Positions 17,027 to 26,036 of a stretch of DNA of 43,498 bases are shown here, piece after piece. A program made the translations under genes and the position numbers. The DNA is from JAZDFC01 sp043808235. Lineage in GTDB: Bacteria; Bacteroidota; Ignavibacteria; Ignavibacteriales; Melioribacteraceae. Under the pieces are notes generated by a model. The model was not told the DNA's origin. It was given only the letters and a program-made list of their open reading frames with translations, and ran no database searches. Each line of letters starts with the position of its first letter. The first letter of the stretch is position 1. The stretch is taken from assembly GCA_043808235.1 (NCBI GenBank), contig JAZDFC010000089.1, positions 1 through 43,498 on the forward strand. Reading direction: 5' to 3'.

Positions 17027-18328
17027 TCAGCTAATATTTAATTCCGGGTACAATGGATATTTCGAACAAAGTTCCTTCACTTCATTCTTCACTGTGGATT
17101 GAACTTGCTCATTTTCAGCATCGGATAATACTTTATTGATTAATTCAGCGATATAAATCATCTGTTCTTCTTTCATACCGCGGGTTGTTACAGCAGGTGT
17201 TCCAATTCGGATACCGCTTGTAACAAACGGACTCTTCGAATCAAACGGGACCATATTTTTATTAACGGTGATACCGGCAGAATGTAGAGCATTCTCTGCT
17301 TTTTTTCCGCTTATATTTTTGTTTGTTAAATCAACTAACATCAAGTGGTTATCGGTACCACCAGAGATAACATCGTATCCAAGTTCAATAAGTTTGTTTG
17401 CGAAGGCTTTTGCATTGCTCATCACTTGCTCAGCATAGACTTTAAATGAGTCATGAAGCGCTTCGCCGAAGGCAACAGCCTTTGCCAAAATAATATGCAT
17501 TAAAGGTCCACCTTGTATTCCCGGCATTACCATGCTATCCAAAATTTCCGACATCAGTTTTAATCTATCGCCTTTTAGAGTTTTTATTCCAAGTCTATTC
17601 TCGCTATCCTTTCCCAGAAGAATAATTCCGCCTCTTGGACCGCGCAGTGTTTTATGAGTGGTTGAAGTTACAACATCGCAATACGGTAAAGGATTATTCA
17701 ACAATCCCTTTGCAATTAACCCGGAAGGATGAGCCATATCGCAAACGAGGAAAGCGCCAACTTTATCTGCTATCTCGCGGAATTTTGCGTAATCCCATTC
17801 GCGCGAATATGCGCTTGCGCCGGCAATAATCATTTTCGGTTTTTCTGTCTTCGCAACATCTTCTATAATATTGTAATCAAGAGTTTTAGTTTCTCTATTC
17901 AGCGGATAACCAACTGCTCTATAAATCTGACCGGAAAAATTAACGGGCGAACCGTGGGTAAGATGTCCGCCATGATCCAGGCTCAAACCAAGAACAGTAT
18001 CCCCAGGTTTAATAAGCGACATGTAAACAGCCATATTAGCCTGGGAACCGCTATGCGGCTGAACATTCACATACTCAGCATTAAATAATTTTTTTAATCT
18101 CTCGCGAGCTAAATTTTCCGCCATGTCAACATATTCGCATCCCCCATAGTAACGCTTTGCAGGATAACCTTCAGCATATTTGTTCGTAAGAACCGAACCG
18201 GCAGCCTGCAGAACTGCAAGTGAAACAAAATTTTCTGAAGCGATTAATTCAAGATAATTTTCTTGACGGGAAATTTCGAGTTTTGTGATCTCTAAAATTT
18301 CAGAATCGTTTTTAAGATATTCTAACAT
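17027..18328 (-). CDS. glyA: Serine hydroxymethyltransferase
   Basis: This is a PLP enzyme that interconverts serine and tetrahydrofolate with glycine and methylene-tetrahydrofolate. The PLP lysine sits in STTHKTLRGPRGG, near residue 228. HSGSQANMAVY near residue 94 and GYPAKRYYGGCEYVD near 54 are family hallmarks. The length of 433 residues is slightly longer than common but complete. ATG at 18328 follows a 46-base gap after the outer-membrane protein gene. It provides one-carbon units and is not functionally tied to its neighbours in an obvious way. Confidence 0.97.
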   Translation of the reverse strand: MLEYLKNDSEILEITKLEISRQENYLELIASENFVSLAVLQAAGSVLTNKYAEGYPAKRYYGGCEYVDMAENLARERLKKLFNAEYVNVQPHSGSQANMAVYMSLIKPGDTVLGLSLDHGGHLTHGSPVNFSGQIYRAVGYPLNRETKTLDYNIIEDVAKTEKPKMIIAGASAYSREWDYAKFREIADKVGAFLVCDMAHPSGLIAKGLLNNPLPYCDVVTSTTHKTLRGPRGGIILLGKDSENRLGIKTLKGDRLKLMSEILDSMVMPGIQGGPLMHIILAKAVAFGEALHDSFKVYAEQVMSNAKAFANKLIELGYDVISGGTDNHLMLVDLTNKNISGKKAENALHSAGITVNKNMVPFDSKSPFVTSGIRIGTPAVTTRGMKEEQMIYIAELINKVLSDAENEQVQSTVKNEVKELCSKYPLYPELNIS

Positions 18329-18374
18329 TAGAAAATCCGGTTATCTATTTAAAAATATTTACTTTTATTTGATT

Positions 18375-19616
18375 TTATCTATCAGGTCTAACAAACCAAA
18401 GATCGCCAAAATTAATTGAGACCATCGTTTTAATAAAAGTCTCTTTTAATAAATCATTCTCTTTTGTTCCGCGAATCCCGGCCATAAAACCAATATCAAT
18501 GGTGCTGGTCTGACTCATTGGCAATGAACACCCAAGATGTAAAGCCATTTGGTCTATCCCTTTTCCATTGATCAAATACTGTGTCTGTTCATAACTGAAG
18601 CCGCCTCTGAGCGCAACTTGTTCCCAAAACGTATTTAAGCGCTCATTTTTATTTTTATATTCTACACCGGCTGAGACGCGAGTAAAATCACGCAACTGGT
18701 TTGAAGATACATTTTGATATTTAAATTCACTCCAGGGTTGCATCGTGTAGTCAATTGTGACCAAAAAATCTTTATCAAAAAAGAAACTTGTACCAAGACT
18801 TAATTTATACGGTATTTCTGTCTGCGCCACACCACTTGAAAAAGTTGATGAGCCCAGAACTGTTTCAGATACTTCACTTGTATCCGTATCGAATTTACCG
18901 GTGAATGATAATGAGGAACCGATTCTAAAGTCAGTTAATTTATCCCAGCCAAACAGTGTTGATAAATCACTGGAAATCAATCCAAATGTCCCACCCATAC
19001 CACCGTAATTTTTGCTTTTGGAAAAAGTGAGGTCGCGATATTTTGAATCGTCTCCAAATTCGACTGAAGTAGAATACTCTATTTTTCCTGTGTAATATTC
19101 AAACGAAGCGCCGATCACAAAATCCAAAGGTAATTTTGAAGATGTCCCGAAAAAAACTTTGGATAAACTTCCGGAACCACCGAAAGTCGTTTTAATATCT
19201 TCACCAAGAGCAGCATTAAATGAATTATCGAATACTTCATATTTCACATCCGAAAAAGGAACGATACCACACACGAATGAAATTCCGAGATCCTTTTGAA
19301 TAGGAAATCCAAATAAGAATCCCGAAAATAGTGATTGCGAATAGTCAGATGTGTTAGAATTATCAGCAGCGCCAGTTAAAGAAAATCCTACACCGGTTTC
19401 AAATCTGGTCATATTTAATCTATACCATGATGCAGGATTTATAGCGCTCAAATAATTGGATTCGCTGAGAGATACACCGCCGCCGCCCATTCCAAATCTT
19501 GGAGCGAGATACGAGTGATGCAGATCGCCGAGACCAAATCTTGTGTAAACCGATCCTCCTCCAGCCTGTATTACCGACGTAACTATCAAAAGTATTATTA
19601 CAAAAAATTTTTTCAT
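18375..19616 (-). CDS. Outer-membrane beta-barrel protein, unknown function
   Basis: A clear signal peptide (MKKFFVIILLIVTSVIQAGG) precedes a glycine- and serine-rich mature region with many short alternating strands, as in barrels of the FadL/PorV-like type. SAINPASWYRLNMTRFETG near residue 56 recalls the N-terminal region of such Bacteroidota proteins, which often read AxNPAxxxxL. The C-terminus ends in a strand followed by VRPDR. It lies 14 bases after the DUF4270-like lipoprotein, so the two may act together at the outer membrane. The family assignment is by overall character only, and no substrate can be proposed. Confidence 0.72.
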   Translation of the reverse strand: MKKFFVIILLIVTSVIQAGGGSVYTRFGLGDLHHSYLAPRFGMGGGGVSLSESNYLSAINPASWYRLNMTRFETGVGFSLTGAADNSNTSDYSQSLFSGFLFGFPIQKDLGISFVCGIVPFSDVKYEVFDNSFNAALGEDIKTTFGGSGSLSKVFFGTSSKLPLDFVIGASFEYYTGKIEYSTSVEFGDDSKYRDLTFSKSKNYGGMGGTFGLISSDLSTLFGWDKLTDFRIGSSLSFTGKFDTDTSEVSETVLGSSTFSSGVAQTEIPYKLSLGTSFFFDKDFLVTIDYTMQPWSEFKYQNVSSNQLRDFTRVSAGVEYKNKNERLNTFWEQVALRGGFSYEQTQYLINGKGIDQMALHLGCSLPMSQTSTIDIGFMAGIRGTKENDLLKETFIKTMVSINFGDLWFVRPDR

Positions 19617-19630
19617 CTAATTACCAGATA

Positions 19631-20803
19631 TTATTTATGAGTATAGATAAGTTTTAATCGTGGTCTGTCTGCAAGATCGACCGCACCGGAACTCTTAATT
19701 GCAATTCTGCTTAAACTTTTCGACTCGTCTAATAAGTGCAACCGAAAGCCATAATTTTCAATACCGTTTAACCAACTTTGAACGAGAGAAGTAACAGTGC
19801 CGGTGAATTTATTCCCATCACGAATAAGTAATGCTGCACGGTCATCATAGTAAAGCGTATCCGTAGAATCCTTAAAGATATATACGTAAATTGAATCGGT
19901 TGAAGGATTTCCGTTAATGGACAAGTCGGGATCGGCAGTTAATTCCAATTCAGCCCGATTTATAATTGTTCCCGCTGGAAGATCGGATGGGAGATCTATT
20001 TGTAATCTTACCCGGCTGCTAAAACCGGCCTGAAGATATTCCGTTGTTGTCGTTCCTTCAACTGCAGTTCCTTGTACTACATGAATGTCGAGATAAGGTT
20101 CTGCTATTAAAGTATCGATAAACGATCCCGGTTTTTCAACGACCATATAAACCAAATTATTTTCATAATTTGGATAAGAAGGGAAACCAATAATTTGATT
20201 TACAAAACTTGCCGGTTTAAATAGTAAACCGTAATTATCCGCAAGGTCATCATCTACAATTTTTTTAAGCCATCGGAAAGGTATATCGGGATTGATATTA
20301 AATTTAATCAGAGTATCAGTGATAGACTTCGAGCTTATATTAATTTCGTTATACTGAAGAGCTGCGAGACTATCTTTATCAAATCCGGATGCACTCCAAT
20401 CGCTCGTAATATCATGGAGACTAAAATCGAATGTTGAAAGTGTATCGCCCAGTCGATAAGTCGAAATCATCTCTATCCATGCATCTCTAACTATCAGCGA
20501 ATCATCTGTCAGAGGATCCTCAAGTGAATCGGGAAGTACAAACGCATATCGTACAAGCATCTCGGTTTCCATGTTATCGAATTTTCCTAATAAAATTCGT
20601 TCGGATGCACCAAGTTCAATTTTTTCAGTATATGTTCTTGAGCTTTGGGTAAGAGAATCAGTAAAACTATCTACCGAATCATTTTGGAAAAAGTCTTCGC
20701 CTGGAATTAAATCTACCCCGGCAGAAGTTGGATCCTCCTTACATGAAATTATAAATGATATTGTTGCAAGGAAAAGAGTACTTAGTAATAATAAACGGCG
20801 CAA
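19631..20803 (-). CDS. DUF4270-like outer-membrane lipoprotein
   Basis: This is a lipoprotein of 390 residues with a hydrophobic signal ending at a lipobox (FIISC, Cys21) and then KEDPTSAGVDLIPGEDFF, resembling the start of DUF4270 proteins of Bacteroidota. The C-terminal half (NRAELELTADPDL, VQSWLNGIENYGFRLHL, RPRLKLIYT) looks like a DNRLRE-type beta-sandwich. A glgA neighbour is usual for DUF4270 genes in Bacteroidota, as here. It starts with TTG at 20803; AGGAGA is upstream, within the end of gmhB. The function is unknown; a carbohydrate or surface role is a guess. Confidence 0.72.
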   Translation of the reverse strand: MRRLLLLSTLFLATISFIISCKEDPTSAGVDLIPGEDFFQNDSVDSFTDSLTQSSRTYTEKIELGASERILLGKFDNMETEMLVRYAFVLPDSLEDPLTDDSLIVRDAWIEMISTYRLGDTLSTFDFSLHDITSDWSASGFDKDSLAALQYNEINISSKSITDTLIKFNINPDIPFRWLKKIVDDDLADNYGLLFKPASFVNQIIGFPSYPNYENNLVYMVVEKPGSFIDTLIAEPYLDIHVVQGTAVEGTTTTEYLQAGFSSRVRLQIDLPSDLPAGTIINRAELELTADPDLSINGNPSTDSIYVYIFKDSTDTLYYDDRAALLIRDGNKFTGTVTSLVQSWLNGIENYGFRLHLLDESKSLSRIAIKSSGAVDLADRPRLKLIYTHK

Positions 20804-20804
20804 A

Positions 20805-21380
20805 TTATGTTTTTCTCCTATAATCTTCAGCTATGAATCTACATGCTTCTTTGATATTTGAAGCTACAAAATTGGGACATTTCCCCTGCTTTTTCAAGCT
20901 AATAATTTCCTCAGTTTCGTAATTATTTTTGACCAAAATTGTTTTTACCCCGGCGTTTATTCCACACTCAACATCAGCAAGTGTATCGCCAATCATGTAT
21001 GAATGATTTAAATCAATCGTCCAATCTTTAGCAGCGTCAAAAATCATTTTGGGTGAGGGTTTTCTACAGATTGCTTTTTCAACCGGACTGAAATCCGGAT
21101 GATATGGACAATAGTAAAACGCATCTATCTTCGTATTATATTCTGCCAACAGTGAATTAATCTTTTCATTAACAGCTTTAACATCGTCCTCGCTGATAAG
21201 TTTCCTTGCAACACCGGATTGGTTTGAGATAACTATAACAAGAAACTGAAACTGTTCTTTTAGAAAGGCAATAGACTCTGCCACTCCATCAAGCAATTTT
21301 ACTTCGTCAGGATTTCCTAAATACCCAGAATCGTAATTGATAGTACCGTCCCTATCAATAAATACGGCATACTGCGGCAT
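20805..21380 (-). CDS. gmhB: D-glycero-manno-heptose bisphosphate phosphatase, HAD family
   Basis: This HAD-family phosphatase removes a phosphate from heptose 1,7-bisphosphate in lipopolysaccharide or S-layer heptose synthesis. The nucleophile motif is FIDRDGTIN (residues 7-15), followed by VISNQSGVAR near 50 and the acidic motif MIGDTLADVE near 129. The zinc loop reads YYCPYHP...ICRKPSP, so it keeps Cys, His and one later Cys but lacks the fourth Cys usual in the CxCRKP form. It starts five bases after glgA and is co-transcribed. It could also be a histidinol-phosphatase-like relative, though the heptose form fits better. Confidence 0.87.
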   Translation of the reverse strand: MPQYAVFIDRDGTINYDSGYLGNPDEVKLLDGVAESIAFLKEQFQFLVIVISNQSGVARKLISEDDVKAVNEKINSLLAEYNTKIDAFYYCPYHPDFSPVEKAICRKPSPKMIFDAAKDWTIDLNHSYMIGDTLADVECGINAGVKTILVKNNYETEEIISLKKQGKCPNFVASNIKEACRFIAEDYRRKT

Positions 21381-21385
21381 TCGGA

Positions 21386-22879
21386 TCAGCTTGTAATTTT
21401 TTTATACAAATCAACGTAATTCTTTGCTGAATTCAACCATGAAAAATCGGACTTCATTCCATTCTTCATAATCTTCGTCCAGGTTTTCTTATCATCTTTA
21501 TAAATTTCAACGGCTCTTTTTATTTCTTTCATCATCTCTTCGGAAGTATATTTCTTAAATACAAAACCATTCCCATTTTGATTTTTATCATCGAATCGCT
21601 GAACTGTATCCGCGAGTCCGCCTGTTTCCCTAACTATTGGAACTGTTCCGTAAACAAGGCTGTAAAGCTGATTCAAACCGCAAGGTTCGTATCTCGAGGG
21701 CATCAGCAGCATGTCGGCTCCGGCTTCGATAAAATGAGCCAATGCATCGTCAAATCCGAGAAAACAAGTAAATTTATTTTTGAATTTAACCGAAGCGTCC
21801 TCAAAAAATTTATGATATTTTCTATCGCCTGTGCCGAGAAGAACTAATTGAATGTCAAGTTTCATAAGTTCTTTAAATGATTCTTTCACTAAATCGAATC
21901 CCTTGCTGTCATGAATCTTCGAAATCATCGCGATTACCGGTACGTTTTCTCTGTATTCAAATCCAAATTTTTCTGCGAGAGCTATCTTGTTTTCTTCTTT
22001 GACTTCAACATTTTTAGAAGAATACTTTTTCTCGATGATTTTATCTTTTTCAGGATTCCAGATTTGATCATCAATCCCATTCACGATTCCGTAAATATCT
22101 TTCTTCCGGGGGCTAAGAACTTTCTGTAATCCTTCTGAAAATTCTTCGTTGCTGCAAATTTCCTTTGCGTAGGTTTCACTTACAGTATTAATCGCATCCG
22201 CATACAGTAATCCGCTCTTTAAAAAGTTTACTTTGCCGTTATGAAGAATTCCGTTTTCCGAATTTAATTCATCCGGCAAACCGGTTTTCGCAAATGTAGA
22301 TTTCGGGAAAATTCCCTGGAAACCAAAATTATGGACTGTAAAAAGTGATTTCACCTGACTAATAATTGGGTCGTTTTTATATAATGTCTTCATGTAAATT
22401 GGCACGAGACCGCATTGCCAATCATTGCAATGGATTACATCCGGCACCCAGCCAAGTTTATTAATCAATTCAAAAACAGAACGTGCAAGTAAAATAAATC
22501 GCTCGTCGTTATCAGAAAAATCTTCGCCCGTTATTGGATCGGCATAAAGACTGTGGCGGCTTCCGAAATACTCCGCGTTATCAAGAAAATAAATCTGTAC
22601 CCTTGCTTTTGGCCCAACCAAAAATGAAGATCTAAGCGCGTAAACAACTTCTTTGTGACCAATCTTTATTGGAAGATCTTTAAGTCGAACAACTTCATGT
22701 ATTTTGAATTTTCTCTCATCGATAGCGCCGTACTTGGGAACAACTAATCTAATTGTATGACCCATCTCAAGTAGTTTTTGCGGTAAAGCTGATGACACAT
22801 CAGCAAGTCCCCCAGTTTTAATAAAAGGGACGACTTCCGAGGTGATAAAGAGTATTTTTAATTTTTTAGCAATCGTCAT
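21386..22879 (-). CDS. glgA: Glycogen synthase (ADP-glucose type)
   Basis: This is a GT5 glycosyltransferase that adds glucose from ADP-glucose to the growing glycogen chain. KTGGLADVSSALPQ near residue 21 holds the substrate-binding lysine. VPDVIHCNDWQCG and TVHNFGFQG follow in the N-terminal domain, and PSRYEPCGLNQLYSLVYGT near residue 395 is the C-terminal donor-site motif. The length of 497 residues is normal. ATG at 22879 has AGG eight bases upstream. It leads the minus-strand run glgA-gmhB-lipoprotein-barrel and is divergent from hutI. Confidence 0.96.
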   Translation of the reverse strand: MTIAKKLKILFITSEVVPFIKTGGLADVSSALPQKLLEMGHTIRLVVPKYGAIDERKFKIHEVVRLKDLPIKIGHKEVVYALRSSFLVGPKARVQIYFLDNAEYFGSRHSLYADPITGEDFSDNDERFILLARSVFELINKLGWVPDVIHCNDWQCGLVPIYMKTLYKNDPIISQVKSLFTVHNFGFQGIFPKSTFAKTGLPDELNSENGILHNGKVNFLKSGLLYADAINTVSETYAKEICSNEEFSEGLQKVLSPRKKDIYGIVNGIDDQIWNPEKDKIIEKKYSSKNVEVKEENKIALAEKFGFEYRENVPVIAMISKIHDSKGFDLVKESFKELMKLDIQLVLLGTGDRKYHKFFEDASVKFKNKFTCFLGFDDALAHFIEAGADMLLMPSRYEPCGLNQLYSLVYGTVPIVRETGGLADTVQRFDDKNQNGNGFVFKKYTSEEMMKEIKRAVEIYKDDKKTWTKIMKNGMKSDFSWLNSAKNYVDLYKKITS

Positions 22880-22994
22880 GCCGAAAACCTATTTTTTTAA
22901 CGTTTAAATTTACAAAAATATTGGCTGTTTGACAAAAATATTGGCATATTTAATAACTAATTAAGAGATTCATTGAAATAATTATTTTAGTATA
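22880..22994. promoter_or_regulatory. Divergent promoter region between glgA and hutI
   Basis: This is a 115-base AT-rich gap between divergent genes. For hutI, TTGACA at 22929-22934 followed after 16 bases by TAATAA (22951-22956) is a fair sigma-70-like promoter. No clear Shine-Dalgarno sequence precedes the hutI ATG. A 14-base direct repeat overlaps the -35 region and could be an operator. Promoter and operator roles are inferred. Confidence 0.45.
22912..22945. repeat. 14-base direct repeat in the glgA/hutI promoter region
   Basis: ACAAAAATATTGGC occurs at 22912-22925 and again at 22932-22945, 20 bases apart start to start, that is about two helical turns. The second copy starts inside the possible -35 element of hutI. 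Same-face spacing is typical of regulator sites, but no regulator is known here. Confidence 0.6.
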
Positions 22995-24245
22995 ATGAGA
23001 AAACTCCTTAAGTATCCGGCACAAATTGTAACTGTAAATACTAATGGCGAAAATGTAAAGCGCGGCAAATTGTTAAATGATATCGATGTAATTACGGATC
23101 ATTCTATCTTGCTTGAGGATGACAAAATTATTGACTTTATTGCGAATACTAACATAAAGCGTCGAAAATACGATGAAATAATCGATTGTACCGATAAAGT
23201 TATTCTCCCCGGTTTAGTTGAATGCCATACACACACTGCATTTGCCGGTTCCCGTGCTGATGAATTCAGAATGAAGTTGAAAGGAAGTTCATATGAGGAA
23301 ATCGCTCAAAGCGGCGGAGGGATAATTACCACCGTAAAAGCAGTCCGTAAATCCTCATTCGACGAATTATTAAAAATTATTTTGCCGCGTGTCAATTATT
23401 TCATTTCTCAGGGAGTAACTACCCTCGAAATTAAAAGCGGCTACGGACTGAGTTTCTATGATGAGGTTAAACTTCTGCAAGTGATAAATCATTTGAAGAA
23501 AGTTACGAAAATTAACATCGTACCAACATTTCTTGGTGCACATACATTTCCGCCGGAGTTCAAAAACGATAAAGATAAATATGTTGACTTAATAAATAAT
23601 GAGATGCTGCCATACATCGCATCCAACAAACTCGCTGTTTTCTGCGATGGTTTTTGTGAAGCGACTACTTTTTCTGCAGAGCAGATTGATAGGATATTTT
23701 CTAAAGCAAATTCATTGGGAATACGTTTAAAGTTACACACCGATCAGTTCAACAGTATCGGTGGCCTCGAAATAGCTTTGCGTCATAACGCTGTGAGCGT
23801 TGATCATCTCGAAGTTATTCAAGAAGAAGATATTCCTCAAATAGCATCGTCGGATACTGTTGCAGTGCTATTACCGGGAGTTTCTTTCTTTCTAAATTAT
23901 GGATATGCCCCGGCTCGAAATTTAATTGATCAAAATGCAATTGTTGCTCTTTCAACTGATTACAATCCCGGCTCATCGCACATAGCTAATCTAAATTTTG
24001 TAATGAGTCTTGCTGCTTTAAAAATGGAAATGACCATTGAAGAAACAATTTCAGCCGTAACAATAAATGCCGCAAAAGCATTATTGATGAATGAATCAGT
24101 AGGTAGTATAGAACCAGGTAAAATAGCAGATTTTGCAGTCTTCGATTGCGAAAGTTATCCTGAGATCATTTATAATGTTGGAAAGAATTTAAATTGCATG
24201 ACAATTAAAAGCGGCGAGATTATATTTAGCGTCAGTAATAACTAA
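22995..24245 (+). CDS. hutI: Imidazolonepropionase
   Basis: This metal-dependent amidohydrolase opens imidazolone-5-propionate to formiminoglutamate, the third step of histidine breakdown. The metal ligands lie in VECHTHTAFAG (near residue 75), FLGAHTFPPEF (near 181), KLHTDQF (near 247) and STDYNPGSS (near 321). QSGGGIITTV near residue 89 is the substrate loop. The length of 416 residues is typical. The product is the substrate of FtcD, encoded convergently nearby. hutH and hutU are not in the window. A histidine kinase gene follows nine bases downstream on the same strand. Confidence 0.96.
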   Translation: MRKLLKYPAQIVTVNTNGENVKRGKLLNDIDVITDHSILLEDDKIIDFIANTNIKRRKYDEIIDCTDKVILPGLVECHTHTAFAGSRADEFRMKLKGSSYEEIAQSGGGIITTVKAVRKSSFDELLKIILPRVNYFISQGVTTLEIKSGYGLSFYDEVKLLQVINHLKKVTKINIVPTFLGAHTFPPEFKNDKDKYVDLINNEMLPYIASNKLAVFCDGFCEATTFSAEQIDRIFSKANSLGIRLKLHTDQFNSIGGLEIALRHNAVSVDHLEVIQEEDIPQIASSDTVAVLLPGVSFFLNYGYAPARNLIDQNAIVALSTDYNPGSSHIANLNFVMSLAALKMEMTIEETISAVTINAAKALLMNESVGSIEPGKIADFAVFDCESYPEIIYNVGKNLNCMTIKSGEIIFSVSNN

Positions 24246-24254
24246 CACATAATC

Positions 24255-26036
24255 ATGGATCTTATACAAGTAAATATAATCGGTATCTTTGCTACATTTC
24301 TGAGCGGATTGGTAATATTTTTTATTTACTTTTATTTATATACCGAATACCGCGAACAATATTTATTGGTATGGAACTTGAGTTGGTTATTTCTTCTATT
24401 AAGATTTTCTTTGGAGCTAACTCAAGTTTTTTATTTTAAAGGTATCCCGCTGCTTATAATCATCGAAGCATTTGGTCTATTAAACGGATACTTTTTAATT
24501 TGGGGTACGGCGCTTTTCCTTGGAAAAAAGGTATCATCTTTTGGCAACATCCTGATAATTCTTATTACATCCTACTTGCTGCTGGCTTCTTATTTTAAAT
24601 TCGATTATATGATTACCATTCTCCCCTTATTCATTGTTCTATTTTTATTATACGCATGGACAGGCATTCAGCTAATAATTTCCAGGTCACTCCAAACTCT
24701 TGGTAAGTACATAACCGGAATAACTTTTATTTTATGGGGAATCAATAATCTTAATTATCCGTTCCTAAATCAGAATGAATTATTTTCATCGTGGGCATAT
24801 TTTCTTGGTTCCACATTTGCTTTGGCGGCTTCCTTCGGAATACTAATTCTCTTCTTCCAAAAAAATCGTGTTGATCTTTTTAACAGCAGGCAGTTGTACA
24901 AATTATTTGTTGAAAAAAGCTCGGAAGGAATTTGGAGAATTCAATTTGATAAGCCGATATCGATAAACTTAACCTTGGAAGAGCAAGTAAAAGCAATATT
25001 GAATACCGGTTACTTAGCGGAATGCAATAAAGTTTTTTCCAATTTATTTGGAATAGAGACACACGCAATTACAACCAGAATGAGTGTGCAAGAAGTTTTT
25101 AAAAATGTAACCATGCAAAAATTAAGTGAAGAATTTTCTTACTTCATTAATTCCGGATTTAGAACAGATGATATTGAAACAATTGGTGTAAACCGCCGTG
25201 GGGAGCGAAGGGACTTAATAAAAAGTTCATATGGAATAATTGAAAACGATCAGTTAATTGCTATTTGGTGCACCTTTCGCGATGCAACGGAGAGGAATCA
25301 ACTTGAAGAAAATCTTCTCCATGCCAAAATGATGGCGGAAAAATCGGATAGATTGAAATCAGAATTTATTGCACAGATTTCGCACGAAATTAGAACACCG
25401 TTAAATCCAATCCTTAATTTTCTTTCTCTTTATATGCTCGAAAAAGAAGACGTTATTGATCCCTCAACAATATCAATGTTTGATGCGATCCAAAAAGGAA
25501 GTCAACGTTTATTAAAAACAATCGACATGATTTTATTTATGTCGGAACTTAAAGCGGAAACTTACAAGCCAGAGTTTGCCGACATTGAAATAAGCAATGT
25601 CATAACTTCCCTAATTCCCAAATATCAACAAGAGGCTCAAAAAAAATCTCTGCAATTTTCATTTCTGAATAACACTGCCGGTTTAAAAATCCGGGGCGAT
25701 GAGTTTTCCATCTCGGAAATTTTTTCGCTTCTATTAGATAACGCTTTCAAGTTTACCGAACAAGGCGAGGTAAATATTTCCACAAAGAATATTGACGATA
25801 ATAAATTGTGGATTGAAATTTCGGATACCGGGATAGGCATTTCAGAAGAATACATGAAGGATTTATATAAACCTTTCACGCAGGAAGATTCCGGTCTGTC
25901 CCGCTCTTACGAAGGCTGCGGACTTGGATTAGCGCTTGCAAAAAATTATGTCGAATTAAATAACGGCGAAATTAAAATCGAGAGCAAAAAAGGAACGGGA
26001 ACAAAAATATATCTTCTGTTCCCGCTGATAAAGTAA
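24255..26036 (+). CDS. Membrane PAS sensor histidine kinase
   Basis: The N-terminal 200 residues form about seven helices, a 7TM-like sensor module. A PAS-like region (about 212-345) ends at IWCTFRDATERNQLEENL. The HisKA domain has phospho-acceptor His377 in QISHEIRTPL. The HATPase domain has the N box LLLDNAFKFTE (Asn496), G1 DTGIGIS and G2 GCGLGLALA. No receiver domain is fused and no response regulator is adjacent, so its partner is elsewhere. It sits nine bases after hutI and its stop codon abuts the stop codon of ftcD, so it may be co-transcribed with hutI. The signal is unknown. Confidence 0.92.
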   Translation: MDLIQVNIIGIFATFLSGLVIFFIYFYLYTEYREQYLLVWNLSWLFLLLRFSLELTQVFYFKGIPLLIIIEAFGLLNGYFLIWGTALFLGKKVSSFGNILIILITSYLLLASYFKFDYMITILPLFIVLFLLYAWTGIQLIISRSLQTLGKYITGITFILWGINNLNYPFLNQNELFSSWAYFLGSTFALAASFGILILFFQKNRVDLFNSRQLYKLFVEKSSEGIWRIQFDKPISINLTLEEQVKAILNTGYLAECNKVFSNLFGIETHAITTRMSVQEVFKNVTMQKLSEEFSYFINSGFRTDDIETIGVNRRGERRDLIKSSYGIIENDQLIAIWCTFRDATERNQLEENLLHAKMMAEKSDRLKSEFIAQISHEIRTPLNPILNFLSLYMLEKEDVIDPSTISMFDAIQKGSQRLLKTIDMILFMSELKAETYKPEFADIEISNVITSLIPKYQQEAQKKSLQFSFLNNTAGLKIRGDEFSISEIFSLLLDNAFKFTEQGEVNISTKNIDDNKLWIEISDTGIGISEEYMKDLYKPFTQEDSGLSRSYEGCGLGLALAKNYVELNNGEIKIESKKGTGTKIYLLFPLIK

